NCBI RefSeq assembly: GCF_017894365.1
Contig: NZ_CP059467.1
Location: forward strand, 1,302,001-1,366,000
Length of the DNA stretch: 64,000 bases
Direction of reading: 5' to 3'
Source: Aromatoleum bremense
Lineage (GTDB): Bacteria; Pseudomonadota; Gammaproteobacteria; Burkholderiales; Rhodocyclaceae
Below the pieces are notes generated by a model. That model saw only the letters and a list, made by a program, of their open reading frames with translations. It ran no database searches and was not told where the DNA came from. Every line of letters starts with the position of its first letter. Position 1 is the first letter of the stretch. The translations under genes were made by a program, and so were the position numbers. Positions 35,652 through 43,150 of the stretch are shown here, piece after piece.

Positions 35652-36977
35652 ATGGCAAACCTCCCGACCTTCGAAAACGTCCGCACCAGCGCCACTGCGC
35701 TGCTTTATTGCATCGCTCACACGCTAGACCTCCAGGTCCGGCAAGGCGGTGGGGCTGCTCTCCTAGGGATAGAGCCTTCCTTGCCGATGCAGGCCTGGCC
35801 GGCATATCAGGATTTCGATCTGTCCAGCATCGATAGCATGGACGGGCTCGAGACCGCCTACCGCTACGGCGCCTACGGCGAGATCGAAGGTTTCGTCGAT
35901 GACGACTGCGAGGAGGGAAACCTCGGCCGGCTGAACTCGCTGCTCGAACTGGTCGACGCGAGTTATCTCATCCAGCGGAACTGGGGAGACATCGAAGACG
36001 CACACGGACCTCATGATCATGGCGCTGCGTTCCGCCAGATCGTCGAACTGGCCATGGCTCGTTATCAGCTCGATTACGCGCGGCATGTGACCCTGCCGCA
36101 GATCGCGCTGCTTGCGGATGTGAACGAGCGAAGCGTCCGAAATGCCCTCCACGCCGCCGGGGAATCCATGCTGGCAGCCACGCGGGATGAATATGGCGTC
36201 CTGGTTGTGGAAAAAACCGAAGCGCTTCGCTGGCTACGCGGTCGTCGTAACTTCAAGGAGACCGTGAGAATCGGCTCGTGGGGAAGCGACTTGCCGGGGA
36301 AGCTCGATATGGACGAAATCATGCCCTTCCTGCGAAACCGGCTCGAGGAACGGTTCTCGGTGGAGCATTTACGAGAGGTCCTTTCCCTTTCGGACGATGA
36401 AGCGGAAAACGGGGGGTTCGACAACGCCGGTAGCTCCTGCGGGTTGTCGGGTGAGCAAGTGCGCAAGTTGTTTGAGCAAGGTATCGACGAGCTCTCGCCG
36501 GATGACTGCCCCCTAATTGCGCAGATCCTGCTGATCGACAAGGCATGGCTGACGATGCAGGTAATGCGGGCGCGTTTCCCGGAAGCCATGAAGGAAATCG
36601 GACCGAGCCGGCCAACCGTTTCCGACCGTGGGATATCTCCTTTCAACGAGGAGGAAGCAACCCTCGACGTCATGTTGACTGACGCAGGCATCCGAAACGG
36701 CTACTTCGACATCGAGCGGCGATACGCCGACCGCCTTTTCCCGGCCGATTGCTTCGGCAGCCGCGGGGGCGATCAGAAGGCCGAGGAAGTGGCGCTTCAT
36801 CACGATCTGAAAAATTCGCCCTACATGACCGACCTGAGAGTGAAAAGCGAAGCGCTGGTCAGTCCTCGCAAACGGTTCAGCGCTTATTTCACCGCACATT
36901 CTGCAAAGGCTGGCGACGTGCTCCGCATCAAGCGAACCGGCGAACGCACCTACGAACTCAACTATCTGGCGAAGTAA
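35652..36977 (+). CDS. Unknown 441-residue protein with internal helix-turn-helix
   Basis: I do not recognise this family. The N-terminal 130 residues are acidic and helical. Around 145-175 there is a helix-turn-helix-like segment (T-L-P-Q-I-A-L-L-A-D-V-N-E-R-S-V-R-N-A-L). The C-terminal 40 residues (Y-F-T-A-H-S-A-K-A-G-D-V-L-R-I-K-R) look like a small beta-domain found at ends of some nucleic-acid-binding proteins. GAGGG precedes the ATG. The gene is first of four tightly spaced genes on the plus strand. Its composition is more AT-rich than the surroundings, which suggests acquisition. Confidence 0.7.
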   Translation: MANLPTFENVRTSATALLYCIAHTLDLQVRQGGGAALLGIEPSLPMQAWPAYQDFDLSSIDSMDGLETAYRYGAYGEIEGFVDDDCEEGNLGRLNSLLELVDASYLIQRNWGDIEDAHGPHDHGAAFRQIVELAMARYQLDYARHVTLPQIALLADVNERSVRNALHAAGESMLAATRDEYGVLVVEKTEALRWLRGRRNFKETVRIGSWGSDLPGKLDMDEIMPFLRNRLEERFSVEHLREVLSLSDDEAENGGFDNAGSSCGLSGEQVRKLFEQGIDELSPDDCPLIAQILLIDKAWLTMQVMRARFPEAMKEIGPSRPTVSDRGISPFNEEEATLDVMLTDAGIRNGYFDIERRYADRLFPADCFGSRGGDQKAEEVALHHDLKNSPYMTDLRVKSEALVSPRKRFSAYFTAHSAKAGDVLRIKRTGERTYELNYLAK

Positions 36978-36989
36978 GAGGGGGATCAA

Positions 36990-37400
36990 ATGAACAACGA
37001 ATCTCAAGTCGCTCGATTCATCACCGGCCGCATCGAGGCGACCGGCAAGCTGCAGAAGGACATCGCGGAGAAGGTCGGCTTCGAGAAGCCGAACATGATC
37101 ACGATGATCAAGCAGGGCAAGACCAAGCTGCCGCTCGACAAGGTCGGGCCGATGGCGAAGGCGCTCGAAGTCGATCCGGTCCACCTCCTGAAGTTGTGCA
37201 TGGAGGAGTACCACCCGAACACGTGGAAAGCGATCGCGCCGCTCATCGGTGCGGCAGTGATCACCGCCGACGAACGCCGGATGCTCAACGCGCTACGCGC
37301 GTGGGCGGGCGGGCCGTTCCTCGCCGCGATGAGCGAGGAGCAAAAGCATTACTTCGAAAACTTCATGGCGTCGCTGCGCGCGCCGTCGTCGATCCAGTGA
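36990..37400 (+). CDS. Small Xre-type DNA-binding protein
   Basis: The 136-residue protein has an Xre-like helix-turn-helix at about 20-50 (L-Q-K-D-I-A-E-K-V-G-F-E-K-P-N-M-I-T-M-I-K-Q-G). Residues 53-72 (L-D-K-V-G-P-M-A-K-A-L-E-V-D-P) match the end of that fold. The C-terminal half is helical and of unknown role. It starts 12 bases after the preceding gene with a GGGGGA ribosome site. It probably regulates the cassette. Confidence 0.75.
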   Translation: MNNESQVARFITGRIEATGKLQKDIAEKVGFEKPNMITMIKQGKTKLPLDKVGPMAKALEVDPVHLLKLCMEEYHPNTWKAIAPLIGAAVITADERRMLNALRAWAGGPFLAAMSEEQKHYFENFMASLRAPSSIQ

Positions 37401-37414
37401 AGGAGGAAACCATC

Positions 37415-37687
37415 ATGCGTACAAGCGAACACGCCAACATCCGCAGCCAGCAACGCGCTATCGCGCCGATGGTGATCGACCTGCTGCTGCAGTTCGGGAC
37501 CGCCCAGCCCGCCGGCGACGGGGCATCGAAGGTATTCTTCGACAAAGCCGCGCGGCGCCGGGTCAAGGCGTACGCCGGATCGCTGGCCGGCCTCCTCGAC
37601 GAGCACCTCGATGTGTACGCGGTGGTCGGCTCGGACAACACCGTCGTCACCGTCGCACACCGGATCGAGCGCATTCAGCGCCACTGA
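37415..37687 (+). CDS. Small unknown protein (DUF4258-like)
   Basis: The 90-residue basic protein starts M-R-T-S-E-H-A-N-I-R-S-Q-Q-R and has two predicted strand regions (A-S-K-V-F-F-D-K and D-V-Y-A-V-V-G-S-D-N-T-V-V-T-V-A-H). The arrangement Ser-x-His-Ala followed by a terminal V-T-V-x-H-R resembles DUF4258 and related small toxins of the ParE/BrnT type. This likeness is weak. AGGAGG lies four bases before the start. It is 14 bases from the upstream gene and 16 from the next. Confidence 0.6.
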   Translation: MRTSEHANIRSQQRAIAPMVIDLLLQFGTAQPAGDGASKVFFDKAARRRVKAYAGSLAGLLDEHLDVYAVVGSDNTVVTVAHRIERIQRH

Positions 37688-37703
37688 CATAGGGAGAATA
37701 CAA

Positions 37704-38231
37704 ATGCTGATTACCCCCGCCATGCTCGACATGGAAAAAACCATCGAACTCATCGGCGCCCGCCAGGAGACTTTCTTCTACCGGGGAATGCACAAGCGAC
37801 TGATAGATCATCGCGTCGTCAATGAACAACGCTGGAAGAACATAGCTGGCCCGTTGATTTATGCGGTAACCGACAAGAACGGAGTCATCCGCTACATCGG
37901 CAAATGGATCACAGCGTCGGCGCTGCATAGTCGCTGGGTTCGGCACAAGACTATTCACCACCAGGAGCGCGCCCGAAATCTCTACATTGCCGAGCTCGAC
38001 GCCGGACGCGGCCCGCTCTCGGTCTGGTCGGTTTCCGTGTCGGAACTGAAGTCAAAGCTTCCGGCAAATGTTCAGAAGCGGGCGGATGAGGACGTCGCCG
38101 GTGCGCTGGAAGCTCTTTGGATACAAAGGTGGCGCTCCCAATTGTCGTGGAACCAGCGTGGCGAACCAGTACCAGCCGGGTTCGACGATGGAGATTACTG
38201 GCGCTGGTCCAAGCAGCCAGCTCAGGCCTGA
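37704..38231 (+). CDS. GIY-YIG-like putative nuclease
   Basis: The 175-residue protein has a segment near residues 50-75 (L-I-Y-A-V-T-D-K-N-G-V-I-R-Y-I-G-K) that fits the two strands of the GIY-YIG fold, with the Tyr residues and Gly in place. It is followed by an Arg-containing helix (S-R-W-V-R-H) and a later Glu (A-L-E-A-L-W-I-Q-R-W) with Asn in S-W-N-Q-R-G, as in the catalytic set of this nuclease fold. A structural relation is likely but remote. It is the last gene of the cassette and faces the LuxR-type gene. Confidence 0.6.
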   Translation: MLITPAMLDMEKTIELIGARQETFFYRGMHKRLIDHRVVNEQRWKNIAGPLIYAVTDKNGVIRYIGKWITASALHSRWVRHKTIHHQERARNLYIAELDAGRGPLSVWSVSVSELKSKLPANVQKRADEDVAGALEALWIQRWRSQLSWNQRGEPVPAGFDDGDYWRWSKQPAQA

Positions 38232-38290
38232 CAGCTCGAAGACATTTCGAGAACGTTCCAAGGGGCGGCGTGGCCGACATACCGCAGCTT

Positions 38291-38358
38291 CCGTCCGGGC
38301 GTGTCTCGTGCCGAGGCGTCCGCCGCGCGCCAACGAGGCGCGAGACACGCCCGGACGG
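38291..38358. terminator. 18-bp perfect inverted repeat between convergent genes
   Basis: CCGTCCGGGCGTGTCTCG at 38291-38308 is repeated exactly in inverse at 38341-38358 with a 32-base loop. It sits between the convergent cassette and LuxR-type gene, so it may act as a bidirectional terminator, although no T-run follows. An ancient mobile-element end is the alternative. Confidence 0.5.
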
Positions 38359-38403
38359 GGGGCGGGCAGAAACCGGCGATGCCGAAAAGGGAAGGATCCG
38401 CCG

Positions 38404-41091
38404 CTACTCGATGATCCCCAGCAGCCGCGCACGATCCACCGCGTGGCGGCGGTTCGCGGCGTTGAGCTTGGCGAGGAGGTTCTTCATGTGCCATTTGATC
38501 GTCTCGGCGCCGACATCGAGCATTTTCGCGACTTCCTTGTTCGAGCGGCCGAGCGACAGCGCGCCGAGGATTTCCATCTCGCGCGCGGAGAGCTGCGCCG
38601 GGCGGTTTTTCGGGTCCGCCGTTTTGTGCCCGCTCGCTTCCGGCACCCAGCCGAAGCGGCAGCGTTCGGTCGCACGTTCGATGAACGCCGGCGTGATGCC
38701 CGCGCCCCTGGCGAGGCCGGAGCGGTCGAGGTCCGGCAGGCATTCGAGCGCCGCCGGCCAGTCGTCGGCGATGAGCCGGACGAGCCGGAAGGATTCGGCG
38801 AGGCTCAGCGCCTCGGCGAAGAGCCGCGCCGCGGCATCGTCGCCCGACCCTTCGCAGCACGCGGCAAGCAGCTTGACGGTGAGCTGGTCGCGCCCGCGCC
38901 GCAGCCGGGCGGCGATTCCACCCGCGCGCTCCAGCGCGAGCGCGGCCCCCTCGTCGTTGAAATCGAGCAGCGCGACGCGCGCGGCGGCGATCTCGCGGAC
39001 CAGGCGCAGCTCCGCCTCCAGCCCATGATCCGGACGGTCCGCGCCGGCGACGATCTCGTCGATGGCGCCGAGCAGCATGCGGCACGACACCACCCGGTTG
39101 CGGATCGCGTGCTGGCGGAGCTGCTCGCCGAGGCTCGCGACGACAAGGCGCGGCTGGCCGCGCAGCTCGCCGATCGCGGCGAGGCTGTTCAGCGCATCGA
39201 ACGCCTTCCCCTCGCGACCCTTCTGGTTCTCGTAACGCGCGAGCGTCAGGTAGGCGAGCATCACCGCGTCCGGCAGCGCCGCCTGCTCGATGAGATCGAG
39301 CCGGTTCGCGAGCAGCGCGCGCGCTTCGTCTTCGGCGCCGAGCTCCCAGCACGCCGCCGCGAGCCCCGCCGCCTGCATCGCCGCCGGCAGCGAGCGCCAG
39401 CCGGTGCTCGCCTCAGCGCGCTCGAGCGCGGCGCGGAAGACACCTGCCGCCTCGCTCGCCTGACCTTCGATCAGGTAGCTCAGGCCGACCGCGAACGCGC
39501 CGTACATCGCGTCGTAGAAGTTGCGCGCGCCGCGGCCCCGCCCGTCGGAAATCTGCTGGTAATAGCGCGCGCGGTCGGGGAAGCCGGTATGGATCGCGAC
39601 GAACGACAAGGTATTGCAGTACAGCGGCCCGAGCTCCGGGTCGTAGCTCTCGATGCAGCCGCGCGCGCGAGTGTAGTCGTCGCAGTGGATCGCGACCGCC
39701 GAGCGCACGATGTTCGCCTGCAGCACGATCTCGGGCGTCACGCCCGGCCGCGCGAGGATCACGTCGGTCAGGCGCTCGGCGTCCTGCGGGCGGTAGCACA
39801 GCGCGCACGCCCACGCGGCCGTCAGCTGGATGCCTTCGCGCCGCGTGATCTCCTCCGGCGGCAGGCGGTCGAGCCATGCCAGGACCTCGACGATGCGCCC
39901 CTGCACGCCGAGGTGGCGCAGGCGCTTCTCGATCCAGTCCATCGCCTGCGTGCGCATGCCGGCAACGAAAGCGTGGTCGGCCGCCTGCTCGAGCATGTTG
40001 TGCGCGGCGAACCACTCGGCCGCGGTCGCGTGCAGCACTCGCAGCTCTTCGGCCGGCAGCGCTTCGAGGAGGCTGTGCAGGTACTCGATGAACAGCGGGT
40101 GCATGCGGTAGTTGTCGCCGTCGCCGCCGACCGAGGTCACGAGCCCGGTGTTCTGCTCGAGCCGTGACAGGATTTCGCCGCTGTCTGCGACGCCGCTCAG
40201 CGCCGCGCACAGCTCGGGATGCTGCGTCTTCAGGATCGACGCGCGCACGAGCATCGCGACGGCGTCCGGCTCCAGGCTTTCGAGCACGAACTGCGAGAAA
40301 TAGCGCGCGATGTCGCCGGTCGCGCCCGAGAGCCCCGCGACCGTGCCCGCGACGTCGCTTTTTCGCGCCATTGCGGCCGTCGCGATCTGCAACGCCATCG
40401 GCCACCCTTCGGTGCGCTCGTGCAGCCGCGCGCAGGTCTCGATGTCGATGTCTTCGCCGAGGCGCCGGCGCAGAAAACCGATCGTGTCGTCGAGGCGCAG
40501 GCGCAGGTCCTCGGTGACGAACTGGGTATACAGGCCGTGGGCGTTCAGCTCTTCGACGGCAAACGGCGGATCGGCGCGCGAACTGGCGACGACATGGAAA
40601 TTCGGCGGCGCGTTGCGGATCAGGTAATAGACGAACTCGACGGCGTGCTCGTCGGACAGCTGGTGCAGGTCATCGATGAGGACGTAGGTCGGGCGCGCGA
40701 GTTCGTGGATCTGCACGAGGACTTCGCTCGCGATCCACAGGTCGGCGCCCGACTGGCCGAGCTGGTCGAACGAACGCGCCGGCACGTCGAGCCCGACCGC
40801 GACGCGGATCGACGCCACCAGCGCCGGGATGAAGGTCGCGCTGTCGTCGCTCGCGTCGACCGTCAGCCAGGCGACGGCGGCGCCGCTCGCGAGCAGCTCG
40901 CGCCGCCACTGCACGAGCAGCGACGTCTTGCCGAAGCCCGCCAGCGACGTGATAACGACCAGCGGCTGCTCGGCCGTCTCGCGCAGGCGCTCGAGCAGGC
41001 GCGCCGGCGCGAGCGCCTGCTTGGCCGAATGCGGCGGCATCGTCTTGAGGGCAAAACGATACGGGATTGCTTCGGTGGTCTTGTTCCTCAT
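38404..41091 (-). CDS. MalT/LuxR-type ATP-dependent transcriptional regulator
   Basis: The 895-residue protein has a signal-transduction ATPase (STAND) domain with the Walker A motif G-F-G-K-T-S near residue 53 and Walker B-like L-I-D-D-L-H. A long helical repeat region (about 330-780) follows, and a C-terminal LuxR helix-turn-helix with L-S-A-R-E-M-E-I-L-G-A-L and N-K-E-V-A-K-M-L-D-V-G. MalT-type regulators activate transcription on binding a small inducer. The start at 41091 gives the family's typical N-terminus. It lies 66 bases after a small zinc-ribbon gene and may share its transcript. Confidence 0.88.
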   Translation of the reverse strand: MRNKTTEAIPYRFALKTMPPHSAKQALAPARLLERLRETAEQPLVVITSLAGFGKTSLLVQWRRELLASGAAVAWLTVDASDDSATFIPALVASIRVAVGLDVPARSFDQLGQSGADLWIASEVLVQIHELARPTYVLIDDLHQLSDEHAVEFVYYLIRNAPPNFHVVASSRADPPFAVEELNAHGLYTQFVTEDLRLRLDDTIGFLRRRLGEDIDIETCARLHERTEGWPMALQIATAAMARKSDVAGTVAGLSGATGDIARYFSQFVLESLEPDAVAMLVRASILKTQHPELCAALSGVADSGEILSRLEQNTGLVTSVGGDGDNYRMHPLFIEYLHSLLEALPAEELRVLHATAAEWFAAHNMLEQAADHAFVAGMRTQAMDWIEKRLRHLGVQGRIVEVLAWLDRLPPEEITRREGIQLTAAWACALCYRPQDAERLTDVILARPGVTPEIVLQANIVRSAVAIHCDDYTRARGCIESYDPELGPLYCNTLSFVAIHTGFPDRARYYQQISDGRGRGARNFYDAMYGAFAVGLSYLIEGQASEAAGVFRAALERAEASTGWRSLPAAMQAAGLAAACWELGAEDEARALLANRLDLIEQAALPDAVMLAYLTLARYENQKGREGKAFDALNSLAAIGELRGQPRLVVASLGEQLRQHAIRNRVVSCRMLLGAIDEIVAGADRPDHGLEAELRLVREIAAARVALLDFNDEGAALALERAGGIAARLRRGRDQLTVKLLAACCEGSGDDAAARLFAEALSLAESFRLVRLIADDWPAALECLPDLDRSGLARGAGITPAFIERATERCRFGWVPEASGHKTADPKNRPAQLSAREMEILGALSLGRSNKEVAKMLDVGAETIKWHMKNLLAKLNAANRRHAVDRARLLGIIE

Positions 41092-41156
41092 GCAGCGTCC
41101 GTGCGTCGGTGATGCGGGAACGCCACGATAGCAGGTGGTCCCCCGGGGTCGAAGCC

Positions 41157-41378
41157 TCACGCGTCGGCGGGCGGCCTCGCTCCCGGCACGCTTGCCGACC
41201 CTTCCTTGCCGGTATTTTTCGCCCAGAACGCCTGCAGCGCCCGGTCGAACTCGGCAATCGCTTCGGCGGGAACCTGGCTGCCGCATTCGTAGCACGTGCC
41301 GTGCATGCGATCGAACCAGCGGCAGCCGCACTGTTCGCACGCGAGTTCCGGGGCGCCGGACGGGTTGTGGAAGATCAT
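41157..41378 (-). CDS. Small zinc-ribbon protein
   Basis: The 73-residue protein has two cysteine pairs (C-E-Q-C-G-C and C-Y-E-C-G) 16-20 residues apart, which suits a zinc ribbon. It starts M-I-F-H-N-P-S-G, overlapping the upstream stop by four bases (ATGA). No wider homology is apparent. Its place between a small protein of unknown function and the LuxR-type regulator suggests a shared transcript. Confidence 0.65.
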   Translation of the reverse strand: MIFHNPSGAPELACEQCGCRWFDRMHGTCYECGSQVPAEAIAEFDRALQAFWAKNTGKEGSASVPGARPPADA

Positions 41379-41863
41379 CGGCACGCTCCCAGGAAGGCCA
41401 GGCCGAGCGTGTCGAGGAACTCCTCGTAGCCCGCGTCCTGCAGTTCGAACTTCGTGCGCAGCACGAAGAACATGATGTTGCCCTGGCGGATCAGGCGCTT
41501 GATCGACGACAGCGTGTCGCCGTCGAGCGAGGCGTGCATCACCGTGAGCGCGACGTCGTCGGCGACGAACAGCAGGTCGACCCGCGCGTCCTGGAAGCCC
41601 GGATAAGGCTGCACGCTCGCGACCATGCCGCTGCCATCGGCCATCCAGCGCATCATCTCGACGTCGCTGCCGCTGTCGACGAGCCCCGCGACGTGCTTGC
41701 CCGGCTGGATGCCGGAGCCCGAGCGCGGCACGAAGCCGACCGACGAGCCCGGAATCATCTCGGTGAAAAGTTCGCAATGCCGGTCGAGCATCGCCTGCCA
41801 TACGGGCGGTTCGGCAAAAACGCGCGACGCGGTCGCGTGCGGCGCATCCAGTTCAATCTGCAT
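41375..41863 (-). CDS. Unknown 162-residue protein
   Basis: The product starts M-Q-I-E-L-D-A-P; the ATG at 41863 has GGAGG six bases before it and is preferred to the one at 41875. It is rich in strand-forming segments (G-S-S-V-G-F-V-P and V-A-L-T-V-M-H-A-S) and lacks a signal peptide or membrane helix. I do not recognise the family. It lies between a thioesterase and a zinc-ribbon gene on the same strand. Confidence 0.55.
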   Translation of the reverse strand: MQIELDAPHATASRVFAEPPVWQAMLDRHCELFTEMIPGSSVGFVPRSGSGIQPGKHVAGLVDSGSDVEMMRWMADGSGMVASVQPYPGFQDARVDLLFVADDVALTVMHASLDGDTLSSIKRLIRQGNIMFFVLRTKFELQDAGYEEFLDTLGLAFLGACR

Positions 41864-41899
41864 CTGAACCTCCATGCCTCATCGGGAGAATTCCCCTCA

Positions 41900-42562
41900 T
41901 CACACTTTCTCCTCGCTCGAACATCCGTCGCGGCAGTAGCGCGCGAGGCCCGTACGGATCTCCGGCGGGATCGGGACCGATTTCATCGTTTCCAGGCAGC
42001 ACACCACGAGTGTCTGCCGGGCCTTCAGCCGTATTTCGTCGCCGACGCGCCCCTGCACGTCGAGGTCGATCGCGCTGTTGCCGATCTTCGTCACCGTCAG
42101 CCCGAGCACCAGCCGGTCGCCGAGACGGCTCGGGCGGGAAAACGTGCAGTCCATCCTGGCCGTCGGGGTTCCCATCTTGCGCACCGTCACGAGTTCCGCG
42201 GAATCGACGCCGAGCCCGTCGGTGAACCAGTCCTCGACGAGGCCGTTGAGGAGGACGAAGTACTGCGGATAGAACACGATCCCGGCCGGATCGCAGTGCG
42301 CGAACCGGATCAGCTCCTCGCGCTCGAACATCGCCGATGCGGCGCACGGTTCGACGCCCGGCTGGACGTCCCGCTTCGGCGCCGCGGCAGGCCTCGCCGC
42401 CGGCCCGAACGGCAGGAAGCCGAGCAGCGTCTTCCACACCGGCGTCATCACTGCCGCCGCCGGTTTCGCACCGGCGTCCGCCAAGCGCGCCCCGCCCCGC
42501 GCGTGGCGCGCCGCCCCTTCGGGCACGATCCCTGTCGCCATCGCGTTGCCCAAAGCTGTCAT
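41900..42562 (-). CDS. 4-hydroxybenzoyl-CoA-type thioesterase
   Basis: The 220-residue protein has a hot-dog thioesterase domain from about residue 85. F-A-H-C-D-P-A-G-I-V-F-Y-P-Q-Y contains the catalytic Asp of 4-hydroxybenzoyl-CoA thioesterases. The 75-residue N-terminal extension (Ala/Pro-rich) is unusual and of unknown use. AGGAGG precedes the ATG at 42562. The substrate is probably an aromatic or medium acyl-CoA. It leads a possible four-gene transcript ending in the LuxR-type regulator. Confidence 0.8.
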   Translation of the reverse strand: MTALGNAMATGIVPEGAARHARGGARLADAGAKPAAAVMTPVWKTLLGFLPFGPAARPAAAPKRDVQPGVEPCAASAMFEREELIRFAHCDPAGIVFYPQYFVLLNGLVEDWFTDGLGVDSAELVTVRKMGTPTARMDCTFSRPSRLGDRLVLGLTVTKIGNSAIDLDVQGRVGDEIRLKARQTLVVCCLETMKSVPIPPEIRTGLARYCRDGCSSEEKV

Positions 42563-42717
42563 GGTCTTCCTCCTTGCACGAGCCACCGGGACGACCGGGG
42601 CTGCTGAACATGGAGTGAATATAACGACGCCCCGTCGCCGCCACCCCCCCCACCCGGGAGGGGTGAAGAGTGCCTGCTCCGTCGCGCCTCAGCGACGGGG
42701 GTGCTATCCTTCGCCCC

Positions 42718-42993
42718 ATGAGCACGATCACCTTCGATACGCACAAGTTCGTCAAGCAGCTTGAATCGGCGGGCGTTCCGGCCGCGCAAGCGGAGGCGTT
42801 CGTCAACGCCCAGCGCGACATCCTTGCCGAGGCGCTCGATTCCGCGTTGGCGACCAAAGCCGACGTAGCAGATCTCAGATCCGACTTGAAGCTGGAGGCA
42901 GCCGGTCTGCGCGGAGAACTGGGGACGATCCGCTGGATGATCGCCGCGCTCATCGCTCTGGCTGTCGCCAATTTCGCCAAGCAGTTCTTCTGA
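42718..42993 (+). CDS. DUF1640/CCDC90-type coiled-coil membrane protein
   Basis: The 91-residue protein starts M-S-T-I-T-F-D-T-H-K-F-V-K-Q-L, the start of the DUF1640 family. A coiled coil (about 20-65, with D-L-R-S-D-L-K-L-E-A) and one C-terminal membrane helix (W-M-I-A-A-L-I-A-L-A-V-A) follow. The family is widespread and often linked to mobile or toxin loci, but its function is unknown. It stands alone. Confidence 0.8.
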   Translation: MSTITFDTHKFVKQLESAGVPAAQAEAFVNAQRDILAEALDSALATKADVADLRSDLKLEAAGLRGELGTIRWMIAALIALAVANFAKQFF

Positions 42994-42994
42994 C

Positions 42995-43110
42995 TTACTC
43001 AGAAATCAGCAAGTAGGACGACACCGTCGGCCCATATATTCATCGCAATAGATTGAAATCATTGACTTTCCAGCTTGAATTTGTCGCTTAAGTTCCTGTC
43101 TTCTGAGTAA
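42995..43110. repeat. 116-bp AT-rich element with imperfect terminal inverted repeats (MITE-like)
   Basis: TTACTCAGAA at 42995-43004 is mirrored exactly at 43101-43110, and the match continues imperfectly for about 30 bases inward. The core is far more AT-rich than the surroundings and encodes nothing. A non-autonomous mobile element is likely. No clear target duplication is seen. Confidence 0.5.
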
Positions 43111-43150
43111 TTGTTTCTCGCACGTTCATGCGCGACTATGCATTAGCGCA

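Noticed and set aside
38068..40167. 699-residue open frame opposite the MalT-type regulator
   Set aside because: Arg-rich translation antisense to a well-supported ATPase/LuxR protein.
32030..41140. CCCCCGGGGTCGA motif shared near 32033 and 41138
   Set aside because: A short GC-rich match that is expected by chance in this composition; no extended similarity around it.
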